Assembly: GCA_946807835.1 (NCBI GenBank)
Contig: OX327703.1
Coordinates: forward strand, 9,183,501 to 9,247,500
Source of the DNA: Ailanthus altissimus
Taxonomy: Eukaryota; Streptophyta; Magnoliopsida; Sapindales; Simaroubaceae
DNA length: 64,000 nt
Direction of reading: 5' to 3'
Shown here: positions 45,345-57,332 of the stretch, piece by piece
Layout of the letters: each line of letters opens with the position of its first letter
Position numbering within the stretch: the first letter of the stretch is position 1
Notes under the pieces: generated by a model
Seen by the model: the letters and a program-made list of their open reading frames with translations, nothing else
Told to the model about the DNA's origin: nothing
The model's database searches: none
Translations under genes and position numbers: made by a program

Positions 45345-46930
45345 GAACCGTACGAACGATGAATGATGGGTAGGTAGTTGTAGTCCGTGAATGCACATTG
45401 TTGTGTTTGTTCTTCACTTTCTTACTCCATACTGTGTTGTCACGGGGCTATCTAATTGTGATTCTGATAAGTTTTCTTTTGAGTTGCATCTTTATCCGGA
45501 CACAAGGGCCTACCTACTGGAATATATATTTTTTAAAGCAAATTTGGTTGTTTCTTATTGTTGCCATACAAAATTACACAAAAAGCATTGATTCAAGTTC
45601 ACACCCATATTTAGGTACATTTGATAACGTAAGACATACGAGTTTAAGTCACTTTACGGAGTTTAACTCGTAGATTAATTTGATAGGTACATAGTTGCAC
45701 TATATATGAGTTAAAACATGTTGACCTACTTGAAGGGTATTTAGACTAAAATAAGGAGAAGTCTACGTTAGTAAAACTAATAGAGAATCGTAAGTCTAAT
45801 ACAGTTTCATTTTATCATTACAATCTTTTTAAATTTGAAATTAGTAATTTTTTTTATTTTATTTGGTCATTAAATCATTTAATAATTTTTTATTTAGAAT
45901 AAAATTAATATATTACCCTTTTATTTAAAAATTTTATTTTTTCTTTTAATAAGATTACCCTTTCAATGAGACTGTAACTCATTAAAAAAATAAAAATTTA
46001 AAAATATAATAAATCAAATAAAGCATTTTAATTTAATACAAACTCCAACCCTATAAAAGAACCTTTTGTCAAAGGTAAAAGGCATCAATCATTATTTATC
46101 CACAACCATAACTTGTCTTTGATTATAATATCATCCTATATTTTCATTCAAATATTTTGAGATGTCAAAATAAAATCCTTGTGTTCCTTATTATAGCTTG
46201 AAAACCCTACAAATACAGACCATATTTTTGTCTTAATTTGTACTTGACAAGCAACATTTGTTAGTATCTTCTACATTCTTCCACAAGAATATCAACTAGA
46301 ACAACAACTCTGTGTTTGTTCTAGAGTTTCACATCAATACAAAATACACTAACAATTCATATTTACAAAATTTAAGAGTTGAGTTCCCTCTAATAATGTC
46401 AAATTAGGGTACATACAGTGTTAAACACTAGACTTTCTCACATAGAAAATACCTTTTATTAATCGGCATTGACCAAACACATACTCATCTCTTCTTTAAT
46501 ACACATGTTTCTCTGTTATTTATTATGTAAGCTCAATTTTCACACATCTCATAATTTGAAAACGATTTTATTAAAAAAATTTATTTTTTCTTAAGATAGC
46601 TAGAATAAATTCACAATATCAAATATCATAGACTTTAAGATCTATTTAGAGGTTTGGTGAGCCTTACTCCCAAACTCATATAAATGAAAAGGCTAAAATT
46701 CATTTCTAGACCCGAGCCACATCTTTATATAGTCTGCCACATTAGGCGAAAGTTGTGCAGTCAGTAGGATTTTTGCACATCATGATGTATTAGAATTGCC
46801 CTAAATATTTTAGCAACTTCACTAAAGAGTTTGGCTAGGGACTTTCCATAGCAAAGTCTGGGTTAAAAAAGGCGGAAACACTTATTTATTTTCCTACAAA
46901 AATATCATTTTTTTCTTTCCAACGTCTAAA
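45345..46930. other. AT-rich intergenic DNA upstream of the DIR1-like gene
   Basis: No gene was supported. Around 46190-46340 the text (aaaccctacaaatacagacc, then ttccacaagaatatcaac and acaacaactctg) resembles the start of a transcribed LTR of a small copia or TRIM element, but no primer site or paired copy is visible. Confidence 0.4.
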
Positions 46931-47040
46931 AGATAAAAGCTTTCCGATATTATAGGTAGAATTTTCAAGAAAAAGAAAAAAAAAAAGATAAAAACTTTCC
47001 GATAATACAGCTAAAATTTTCAAGAAAAAGAAAAAAAAAA
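46931..47040. repeat. 55-bp tandem duplication, two copies
   Basis: 46931-46985 and 46986-47040 match except for a few substitutions. Each ends in a poly-purine run (caagaaaaagaaaaaaaaaa). Confidence 0.9.
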
Positions 47041-47092
47041 GGGTTTGTTTATGGACTAGAGTTGTACCGTATGGTGGAAATTGAATTGCAGC

Positions 47093-47713
47093 TTTTTTTT
47101 TTTAATGGAGAATGGAATTTATTGAATTAGAAACTCAACATGAATACAACTGCCTAGAATGTTATGTAAACAGATATACCAAATGGAATCAACAAAATTG
47201 GAAACATTATTCTTAGCAAAGAAAAGAACGAATAACACTCCCTAACTCGAACAAGAAGTGAGAACACCAACGAGAATAATTTCTTCAATGCCTGTGAAGA
47301 ACCGAGATTCAAGAGCAAAACAACCTGCAGACAATCAATCTGCCTCCATAAGTGGATAGCAAAGTCGAGATCTTTAGCCAACCACAAACCTTCAAAGATA
47401 GTCGTACATTCAGCAGAATAGGAATCATAAGAACCCACAAGAGAGCGAGTAATAGCCAACCCCACCACAGCATCTGAGTCTCTAAGGACCATCCCCACCC
47501 CCACAATTCATGAATCAGGCCTTGGTGTAGCATCGAGAATCATTTTCAAACTTATTGCACCTTTCAAAGTGTCGTTCTCCATCAAACATTGTACAAACTT
47601 GATCTCCACACTTCTCAAACTTAAGATCTAGATTTATTCAATTTGAGGGCTTCAAGACATTCGTACAAACAAGTATGGGCAGAAAGGTCAAAGGAAATCC
47701 CCATTCAAAGTGG

Positions 47714-47720
<7 letters not shown>
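47093..47720 (-). pseudogene. LINE-type 3' fragment with RNase H-like (RVT_3) domain
   Basis: On the minus strand the fragment reads KFVQCLMENDTLKGAISLKMILDATPRPDS, a TGA stop (47508-47510), then IVGVGMVLRDSDAVVGLAITR, YSAECTTIFEGLWLAKDL and a frameshifted tail. This matches the plant RNase H-like domain found at the C-terminus of L1-type LINE polyproteins and in stand-alone genes (GVG-V-RD, then AE-A-EGL-A). Catalytic positions around AE are kept. The TGA falls where a small residue is usual. A run of 11 T at 47093-47103 gives a poly(A) tail on the minus strand, favouring a 5'-truncated LINE insertion over a host gene. No TSD was found. Confidence 0.6.

Positions 47721-47751
<31 letters not shown>
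47719..47751. repeat. (TA)n microsatellite
   Basis: About 16 TA units followed by tttatttattt. Confidence 0.95.
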
Positions 47752-47755
<4 letters not shown>

Positions 47756-47759
47756 TTAT

Positions 47760-48121
47760 TTATGACATTTTTCTAATGTCACTTCATGCTAGTTGATTCC
47801 TGGGAATCTTCTGCTGAATAAATTCCAAACATATTTCTTAGTAAAAATGAGAAAAGGTGATATATAGAGGCACTCTAATAAAAATTTAACAATAAAGGTC
47901 ATAGGAATTATTTTTATGAAATTTCCAGTTCTACAGTTGTAATTTCTAGAACCAGTAAAAGATAGAAGTTAGTTACACCTAAAACAAAGTTTTAGGGATG
48001 ATAGGGACTCTAGGTTACTGAGTGGAGAAGGTCTGATAGAGAACCCTATGATTGCTTGAAACGGTTTAGTTTCTGTCTTGAATTACACACAATTGAAGAT
48101 TCCTAAAGTGGAGACTGTGGT
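47760..48121. other. Spacer, nothing recognised
   Basis: No supported frame or repeat on either strand. Confidence 0.45.
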
Positions 48122-48589
48122 CATATACATGGTTTCATTATCTAAATTTTTCTTTTAAGTTTATTTGTCTGTATCCCTTCCATTTATTTCATCTTTCATA
48201 GGCACTCTCTTATTATCCCGAAATTTGATTGTTCTCAGAAGCTAGTTCTGTTTTTAAATCAGTAAATAAATATTTTCAACTATTGGATGTAGAACAAGAC
48301 TATCAGAATTACTTTAATTTTCCTTTCAACGTTGGTAAAAATGAATATTGATTCCAATTAATGTGTTAATTGATTAATTATGAAATTGAAACTAGATATT
48401 AAATTATTCTTCCCCATTTAATCTTAGTTTTGTTTATATTACGCAAAATTCTTATCACAAAATAGCTTTATTAAACATTATTGAAAACTTCGGGATAATA
48501 AGATAGTGCCTAATAAACAAGCATAAAATGGAAAGGGTACAGACAAATTAAATTAAAAGAAAATTTTAGATAATGAAACCATGTATATG
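48122..48589. mobile_element. Foldback / MITE-like element with about 110-bp inverted arms
   Basis: 48122-48230 (catatacatggtttcattat at the outer end) is the inverted counterpart of 48480-48589 (ending gataatgaaaccatgtatatg), with small mismatches and indels along the arm (tgtctgtaccc/tatccc, aggcact, ttattatcccga). The interior is about 250 bp of AT-rich, non-coding DNA. The terminal repeats suggest a non-autonomous DNA transposon, perhaps Mutator-like by arm length. Flanking bases do not give a clear TSD. Confidence 0.65.
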
Positions 48590-48764
48590 TAATGGGTAAG
48601 CTTTTGGTACATCAGGTTGTAACAAACAGCTGGATGATGTCAGCATAGTGTCTCTAATGGTTGACAAGTGACATTCAATTGAGGCATTTATTAAATTCAA
48701 TAAAGACACAGAATTTCATAACAGTTTCTAATAAAAGAATTTATTAAAAACAATTTCAAGTTAA

Positions 48765-49745
48765 TTTCATAAATTATAATTTTAAATGTAATATAAATTT
48801 TAATTATATTAAATGTTATAATTTTAATTCTACTTTTAAATGAGTTAAATTTTATAATCTAAATACAATTTAAATTTAAAGAACGTTAAATATTATAATG
48901 TAAAATTTAATTTTAATTTCAAATATGTTAAATGGTACAATTCAAAATTTAATTTTAATTACATAAAATGTTATAATAAAAAGGCCAATTTTAATTTAAA
49001 TTATGTTAAATGTTATAATTCTAAATCTGATTTTATTTTAAATTACTAAATGTGATGATTTTAATTCTAAATTTAAATTTAATTACATTAATAATTCCAA
49101 TTACAAATGTAATTTTAATTTCAATAATGTTAAAAGTTAAAAATTCAAATCTAATTTTAATTTCAATTATATTAAATGTTATAATTATAAATCTGATTTA
49201 AATTTCAATAATATTAAAAGTTAAAAATTCAAATCCAATTTAGTTTTACTTTCAGCTACGTTTACAATTATAATTTCAATTTCAATTTTAATTTTACTTA
49301 TAATAAAATTTTTAGTTACGTTAAATGTTATAATTTCAATTCTAATTTTAATTTCACGTACGCCAAATGTTATAATTTCAATTATGTTAAATATTATAAT
49401 TTTAATTCTAAAATTTATTTTAATTTAATTTTAATTACGTAAAATGTTATAATTCAATTATAAATCTGTTCTAATTTCAATTTTAATTATGTTAAACAAT
49501 TTCAATTCCAATTTCAATCTCAATTTCAAATATGTTAAATGTTATAATTCCAAATGTAATTTTATTTTCAATTATGTTAAATGTTGTAATTCGAATTCCA
49601 ATTTTAGTTTCATTTACGTTAATTGTTATAATTTCAATTTTAATTTTAACTACGTTAAATAATTTCAATTTTAATTTTAATTTTAAATATGTTAAATGTT
49701 ATAATTTTAATTTAAATTTAAATTATGTTAAATGTTATCATAGCT
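48765..49745. repeat. AT-rich irregular tandem array (ttaaatgttataatt units)
   Basis: About 17 occurrences of (t)taaatgttataatt separated by variable aattttaatttcaatta filler, with spacing roughly 35-70 bp. It is almost devoid of G. Open frames in it are by-products of composition. Confidence 0.8.
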
Positions 49746-49953
49746 CTTACACTTATTACATTGGCTAACATATAACTAGTGTTTCAATAAATATTTATAT
49801 TCTTAAATATTCATAAAGTACATAACAAGAGTTACTATAGTAATAGTGGTCGGTCCGCTAGCTTCCATAGAAGTCATTATATTTTTTGCAGCAACAAGTG
49901 AGCTGACAATGATTGGTTGCAACAATTTGCAGTGCTGATGAACTATATAAAAA
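49746..49953. other. Spacer between two repeat arrays
   Basis: About 200 bp of non-repeated sequence, including ggtcggtccgctagcttcc and a gcagcaacaag stretch. No gene. Confidence 0.4.
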
Positions 49954-52900
49954 AAATACATCTACAACTTTATGTATGTTGAATTCTAAAGTAGGGCGTA
50001 TTCCCATTTTTTGCACATCTCATCCACTAATGTGCAAGGGTGTCTCCATTTATACATAAATTACGAGTTTGAATTTAGCTACGCAAAAAATAAAACATAA
50101 TGTAAAGGGATGATATTTTATGGGTGTCCTAAACAACTATAATTAATATAAAAATATCTAAATAAAAAAATATATCCACAACTTTATGTATGTTCTATTA
50201 TACTTAACGTATGGTGTGTTCCTACTTTTTGCACCCCTTACCCACAAATGTGAGAGAGGTCTCCACTTATATATAAATTGTAAGTTTGTATTTAGCTGCA
50301 CAAAAAAAGTAACATAATATGAGATGATGATATTTTAAGGGTGTCCTAAATAACCAATGTTAATATAAAGTACCTAAATAAAAAAAAATACATCTAGAAC
50401 TTTATGTATATTATATCCCACTTAACGTGTGACATGTTTCCATTTTTTTCACCTCACCTACAAATGTAAAAGGTGTCCCCACTAATAGATAAATTGCGAG
50501 TTTGTATTTAATTGCATAAAAAATGTAACATAATAAAAAGGGGATTAAATTTTATGGATGTCTTAAATAATCATGGTTAAAATAAACTATCTAAATAAAA
50601 TATATATATATATATATATATATACACAACTTTATGTATGTTGTATCTTACTTAATGTGTAGTGTGTCTCATTTTTCAAACTCTCACCCACAAATGTGCA
50701 AGGGTATCCCTACATATACATAAATTGCAAGTTTGTATTTAATCGCATAAAAAATGTAACATAATAAAAAGGGATTAAATATTATGGATGTCTTAAATAA
50801 TCATAGTTAATATAAACTATCTAAATAAAAATATATATATATATATATATCAACAACTTTATGTATGTTGTATCCTACTTAATGTGCAGTGTGTTCTCAC
50901 TTTTTCAACCTCTCACCCACAAATGTGCAAGGATATCCTACATATACATAAATTACAAGTTTGTATTTAATTGCATAAAAAAATATAACATAATACAAGA
51001 GGACAATATTTTATGGGTATTCTAAACAATCATGGTTAATAGAAAGTATCAAAATAAAGAAATACATCCATAACTTTATGTATATTGAATCCTACTTAAC
51101 GTAGGGCATGTTCCCACTTTTTGTACCTTTCACTCACTAAATTGCGAGTTTGCATTTAGCTGCACAAAAAAGTAACATAATACAAGGGGATGATAATTTA
51201 TGGGTGTCCTAAATAACCATAATTAATGTAAAGTACCCAAATAAAAAAGAATTATATCAACAACTTTATGTATGTTGTATCACACTTTACGTAAGGCACA
51301 TTCTCACTTTTTACACCCCTCACCCACAAATATGAGAGGGATCTCCACTTATACATAAATTGCAAGTTTGCATTAAGCTACAAAAAAAAAATATAACATA
51401 AAATAAGAGGATGATTTTATAGGTGTCCTAAATAACTATGATTAATATAAAGTACCAAAAAAAATACATCAATAACTTTATGTATATTTTAATCCACTTA
51501 AAGTAGGGCGTGTTCTACTTTTTACACCTCACACTTACAAATATGCAAGGGTATTCCTATTTATGAATAAATTACGAGTTTGCATTTAATTTCATAAACA
51601 AATGTAAAATAATAAAGGGGGATGATATTTTATAGGTGTCGTAAATAACCATGGTTAATATAAAGTATTTAAATAAGAAAAAAAATACATCCACAAATTT
51701 ATGTATGTTGTATCTCACTTAAAGTAGGGCGTGTTCCACTTTTTGCACCTCACACCCACAAATATGCAAAGTTGTCCCTACTTATGCATAAATTGCAAGT
51801 TTACATTTAACTTCACAAAAAATATAATATAATAAAAAGGGATGTTATTTTATAAGTGTCCTAAATAACCATGGTTAACATAAGGTACCCAAATAAAAAA
51901 AATGCATCCACAATTTTATTATGTTGTATCCCACTTAACGTAGAGCGTGTTCTCACTTTTTACACCCCTCACCCACAAATGTGAGAAGGGTCCCTACTTA
52001 TATATAAATTACAAGTTTGTATTTAACTTTACAAAAAATGTAATATAATAAAGGGGGATGATATTTTATGGGTGTCGTAAATAATCATAGTTAATATAAA
52101 ATATTTAAATAAAGAAGAAATGTATCTATAACTTTATGTATATTGTATCCCACTTAACGTAGGGTGTGTTTCAACTTTTTGCACCTCTCATCCACAAATG
52201 TGCAACGGTATCCCCACTTATGCATAAATTGTGAATTTGTATTTAACTGCATAAAAAAAATGTAACATAATACAAGGGAATAATATTTCATAGGTTTCCT
52301 AAATAACAATGGTTAATATAAAGTATATAAATAAAAAAATAAAATACATCAACAAATTTTTGTATGTTGAATCCCACTTATCATGGGATGTATTCTCACT
52401 TTTTGCACCTCTCATCCACTAATGTGCAAGGGTGTCCCTACTTATACATAAATTGCAAGTTCAGCTATATAAAAAAAAAGTAACATAATATAAGGGGGTG
52501 ATATTTTATAGATGTCCTAAATAACCATGGTTAATATAAAGTACCCATATAAAAAAACGAATTACATTTTCAACTTTATGTATGTTGAATCCTACTTAAT
52601 GTAAGGAGTGTTTCTACTTTTTGCACCTCTCATCCATTAATGTATAAGGGTGTACCCACTTATACATAAATTGTAAGTTTGTATTTAGCTACACAAAAAA
52701 AAGTAACATAATAAAAGAGGATGATATATTTATAAGTGTGCTAAATAACCATGGTTAATATAAGTGCCCAAATAAAAAAAAAATACATCCATAACTTTAT
52801 GTATATTTTAGTCCACTTAAAGTAGGGCGTGTTTCACTTTTTGCACCCTGTACCCATAAATGTACAAGGGTGTCCCTACTTATGCATGCATAAATTGCAA

Positions 52901-53412
52901 GTTTACATTTAGCTATATAACAATAATAACAAAATACAAGGGGATGATATTTTATAGGTGTCATAAACAACCATTATTAATATAAAAGTATCTAAAAAAA
53001 AAATACATATACAACTTTATTTATATTGAATCTCACTTAATAAAGGATGTGTTACTAGTTTTTTCACCTCTTACCCACTAATGTGTAAGGGTGTCCCCAC
53101 TTATATATAAATTACGAGTTTGCATTTAGCTGCATAAAAAATATAACATAATACGAAGGATGATATTTTATGAGTATACTAAATAATCATGGTTAATATA
53201 AAGTACCTAAATAAAAAAAATAGATCAAGAACTTTATGTATGTTGTATTTCACTTAATATAGGGCGTGTTCCCATTTTTTGCATATTTCACCCATAAATG
53301 TAAGAGTGTCCCCACTTATACATAAATTGCGAGTTTACATTTAACTGCACAAAAAAAATGTAACATAATAAAAGAGGATGATATTTTATAGGTGTCTTAA
53401 ATAACCATAGTA
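49954..53412. repeat. Satellite array, about 16 units of about 218 bp
   Basis: The unit marker (a/c)aactttatgtatgtt recurs at about 49966, 50179, 50397, 50626, 50856, 51071, 51260, 51472, 51695, 51912, 52130, 52351, 52573, 52793, 53012 and 53229. The mean period is about 218 bp. Each unit also has a gt-rich core (cacttaa-gtaggg-gtgttcccactttttgcacc), cccacaaatgtg-aagggtgtcc, aaattgcgagtttgcatttagctgcac, taacataata and ataaccatggttaatataaagtacc. Units are diverged from each other, some with TA expansions (50590, 50833). No unit encodes a long frame. Confidence 0.93.
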
Positions 53413-53690
53413 AATCGCCTAAAAAGCCATTCTTCTGTAGTTATTTTGAAGATGAATGAGAAGATATTTTTTGGCTAGTCTTGCTTTTATTTGTTTCTTT
53501 ACTTATGATGATTAAATTGTGACATTTCCAAATACGAATTGCCCAATATAAAATTTTAACTTATCGAATTAATTGACTATTCATTGAATAAGGCTAATGT
53601 TTACAAAATCAGCTTCAAAGACAATAAATCTTAGAATGATAAATTATCGACTTAACAAGATCGTCTACACTACCTGATTAAAAAATTCAT
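53413..53690. other. Post-pol flank of the Tat-like relic
   Basis: AT-rich and non-coding, following the end of the integrase relic on the minus strand. Nothing else recognised. Confidence 0.4.
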
Positions 53691-54052
53691 GAACTTAACA
53701 AGAGCTTGAAAAAATTGCCTTATCGACTCTTTCCCAGACTGTTGGTCAATAAGGCTTGAGGTACTTCCTATTAATCACAATAGGATGGACGAATCCTTCT
53801 AAATTACTCAGTAGATATGCCTATTTGCTAATGAATTTGACTATTTTAAATGGTCCTTCCCAATTTGGAATTGAACTTTTCAAATTTGTACTCCTTTGAT
53901 CCTATTGAAAGGACAACTTTCCATACTAGGTCACCATGACTGAATAACTTAAATTTGACCATCTTATTGTAAGCCCTCTCGAATCTCTTCTTCTGCACTT
54001 CGAATTGATTCAAAGTGATGTTCATCCAGTTATCCTTTTCGATCTATCAGAG
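53691..54052 (-). pseudogene. Tat-like Ty3/gypsy integrase C-terminus
   Basis: On the minus strand: ENQ-like helical segment, then RAYNKMVKFKLFSHGDLVWK (about 53985-53925), LGRTI (tryptophan of the usual NWEGP lost), AYLLSNLEGFVHPIVINRKYLKPY (about 53830-53755), a stop, then PTVWER. This is the GPY/F-type integrase tail with the INGKYLK-like end seen in Tat-lineage polyproteins. The rest of integrase continues at 57333, beyond two nested LTR insertions. Confidence 0.8.
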
Positions 54053-54076
54053 TGATAAGCACATTTTATATATAAT

Positions 54077-54081
54077 GTTAT
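54077..54081. repeat. Target-site duplication GTTAT (left), solo copia LTR
   Basis: Identical to 55521-55525. Confidence 0.9.
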
Positions 54082-55520
54082 TGTTATGGTCGGTGCTTAC
54101 GTGTTATCCCTGAATGTACATATACTTGTGTATTTATACAAGTATACATTCCCATTAAATCGCTAATACCCATTCATTTAGTATTATGCAATGTAACGTT
54201 ATAGACATTGTAGATCTGAAGAAGTTCAGGTCAGATTTAAAGAAGTTTAGATAAGGGCTCATAGTAAGCCACGCTAAGAGATATAAATACTAAATATGTA
54301 GCACAGTTAAGTGTTAGTTGGTTTTAATACTCAGCAGATCCAAGAGTTGGAGCCTTGTCTGTAATGGGACATAGACCTAGGAATATACCAGTAACTGCAT
54401 AGTTACAAGAGTTACAATAGGGTGCCAGAAAATGCTAGTTACGCAAGTATGTTCTCGAATTATTGTCCCTGATCTATTTCTGCTGATGTAGGTCTGTCGG
54501 TTGATACCTTTAATATAGATTAGCATATGTCATACCTATAGGGTATAGATGGTTGTTCCTAGCTGACCGTGAGCTTGGAGCTCGTATTGACATATGGGTA
54601 TCCAGTTAGGACTGAATATAGGACAGACTCATGAGGGCCTTCGATAAACACCCTATGTAAACAGTCAACGGAGGGTCCTCTTGAGTTGAGTAGTATACGT
54701 GGTCCTTTGACCTAAGTGCTATGGTGGGCTTGTAAGTGATCCACGTGGTGCATTGTGGACCCTCGATTGAGTTTATCTAAGTGTGGGATTTTATGGGACC
54801 CACTAAAGGTATACTTGGTAACTATTTATAAAGGGTAAAATGATCATTTCATACTTTGATTATTTAATTATTGAATAATCAAAAATCTCATTATTTTATA
54901 TTATTATATATTATTATATTATATATAATAATATTATATTTTAGGTACCAAATAGTTGGCACCCATTATTATTATATAATTATTATATAATATATTAAAT
55001 TATTATTTTATTCTTATTGATATAAATAGTGAGATGTGTGTGAATTTGTGAGTTATTGGTGTGTTTTGCTGAGAATGAGAAATTGAGAAAGAGAGAAAGA
55101 AAGAAAATGGTGTCGAAGAAGAAAAAAAAATAGAAAAAATTAAATTGTTTAATTTTTCTTAGTGGAGTCATGAGAAGCAATTGTGAATTGTTTCATTCTC
55201 TATTTCTTATCCTTTTAAGAGTTAAACCTTTTGCTGGCTATAAGGCTGTTATTCTAGCTTACCAAGCCCGCCGTATTGGTGACTAGAACTATTCACGAGT
55301 TGGTCTCTATGTGAACTCCGAGGAAATACATGTATAATAATACATGTTGAGGTGAGTTCTCTACCCTACTAATATATTAATGTGATTAATATATTTATTT
55401 ATTGTATTTATCATTTAATTTAAATGCTTTTGCTGCGTATAATATGTATGTGATACGTATTGTAAGCAATAGATACAATTGCACATGCATACACCCACAT
55501 ATATTATATCTCTGTCAACA
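54082..55520 (+). mobile_element. Solo copia LTR (same family as the middle element)
   Basis: 1439 bp from TGTTATGGTCGGTGC to CTCTGTCAACA, bounded by GTTAT duplications. It is homologous to 36339-38498 in reverse but shorter. It has the conserved LTR core near 54540-54740 and the gtgagttctctacc segment near 55350. With no internal region, unequal recombination between two LTRs is the usual explanation. Confidence 0.92.
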
Positions 55521-55525
55521 GTTAT
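55521..55525. repeat. Target-site duplication GTTAT (right), solo copia LTR
   Basis: Partner of 54077-54081. Confidence 0.9.
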
Positions 55526-55669
55526 ACCCCTCTTACTTTGATAATCGCTAATTTAAAATGTGAATATATGCCTTTTATGTGTATTAATTTTATTTTGTAG
55601 GTTTCAAGCTAATAGAGCTATTTGGAATGAAAATTCAAAGAAAACAAGTGCATATGTGGAAAAAAAAAT

Positions 55670-55800
55670 CCTAATATGCTACAATGGCGATAAATAGTGT
55701 GCTACAGTGCTTGCGCCTAGGCACTAAATCACTTAGGATTTGGCACTCAGGTGCTGAGAAGTGGTGCCTAGGTGCCACCACCTGTTTTAACACCCCGTTT
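55670..55800 (+). other. GC-richer island in LTR B
   Basis: Alternating words such as gctacaatggcg, gctacagtgcttgcgcctaggcac and gtggtgcctaggtgcc. Wording resembles the islands in the other gypsy LTRs and copia leaders of this window. Confidence 0.6.
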
Positions 55801-57332
55801 GTTGTCCTAATTTAAAATCTATAAATACCACCCTTTAACCACTTCTTACACTATCAAAAGAAGGCACGAAAAATACAAAATAAGACTAAGTCTTGAACTC
55901 AAAATTGAAGAAAAGAAAGATGTCTCCAAGGTTTCTTGAGCATGATTGAAGACATTTGAAGGGTTGAAACCTTGGAGACATCCCTAATTTCGATTTTCTC
56001 TTTCTTTTCTTTGTATTTTCTCTTTTGTTTAAATTTCCAATTTTGAATAATGTTTATACATGTTTGTATCTATGGATTTAATGATAATTCTAGTTATGGT
56101 TGGATTTGTATGTGATTAAACTTGAATTATAAGGCTTGATGTAGTTTTATTTATAGTATGTTTGAATGATTTAGTATATTTTTATTTATTCATTTATGTT
56201 TTTCTATGCTTAATGCTTCCAATTGATTGACAAATGAATTGGATGTTGTGGATTTATGAATTGATGCTTGGGAGAGAGTTTGACCTATTTATTGGAATTG
56301 GAAAATATAGCCTTAGATTGTTATTGAGTTGGGAAGCTATTAGCACGTAGGTAATCACCATAGTTTGCTCAATGATTGCATGTGGTGCACACCAAGTGTT
56401 CAATAAAATGTGTGAGAACACTTAGGGTGTGACATTATGCCTAGGATTTCATTTGACGCTCAGTAGAGGTAATGTGATTAGTCTTAATCCCTTAATTAAT
56501 GAATTGAACGAAATTGCTAAATAAGAAGAACTAGGAAAAATAAAAAGAAATCAATATGCTAAAATCCTATTTTATAAAAGTCACTATTTCGCAAGATTAT
56601 CATTTTGTTGCTAGATTATATGTTTTAGGTCTTGATGGAACTTTATTGAACAATATGTGTTGATGTTGTTTTGTGATTAATGATTATTTTTTGTTATTCA
56701 TTTATGCTTTTTATGTGTTTAATGATTCTAATTGCATTGGCAAATGGATTGGAAGATTTAAACATTTGGGTTATGTGCTTGAGAAAGTTTAATCCATATG
56801 TTAGTTGTAAAAAGTATAGCTTTGAGTTTGTTGAGTTGGGAGACTAATGAACTTAGAGTAGTCACATAAGAATAGCTTAATGCGTGTATGTATAATAGGT
56901 TAGATAGAGATATCAACTTAGTTGTATATGCATAGAGTCTCATTAGATATTCGGGAGAGGGAATGAGATTAATCATACATCCTGGACTAATGAATGCATA
57001 AAATTGGTTGTTGATCACTAATGAAAAATATCATAGGAATAATAGAGGGAAATCAAGTCCCTAAAACTCTATTGCCATAAAACTCTTGTATCTTGAATTT
57101 ACCAAGTTATTTAGTTTAAAGTATTTTTATTTAATAACTCAACTTATCACTTAGATTAGCCTAGATAAAGTTAAGTTGTCAACATCATAGTACTTAGCAT
57201 AATTTAGGACACAATCCTCATAGGAATGATACTCACTCATCACTTTATTACTTAATCACGACCCCTGCACTTGCGGTTATAATTCGTATGCGTATAATTT
57301 TGCGAACATATGGCATCTTGATACTGTTAGAG

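Larger units (their letters stand above)
54053..57327 (+). mobile_element. LTR of a Ty3/gypsy-type element (LTR B), interrupted by a solo copia LTR
   Basis: It begins TGATAAGCACATTTTATATATAATGTTAT, is interrupted at 54082-55525, and resumes with acccctcttactttgataatc to an end in the style of Athila/Diaspora LTRs (gcacttgcggttataattcgtatgcg) around 57270. It splits the integrase reading. The flanks CAGAG (54048-54052) and TAGAG (57328-57332) are a probable TSD with one mismatch. No primer site, gag or second LTR is attached, so it looks like a solo LTR. Its 3' terminal CA is not evident. Without the inner insertion it is about 1.83 kb. A CTATAAATA motif lies near 55818. Confidence 0.7.

Noticed and set aside
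49532..49768. Frame rich in Ile, Leu, Asn and Phe
   Set aside because: A product of the AT-rich repeat array composition.
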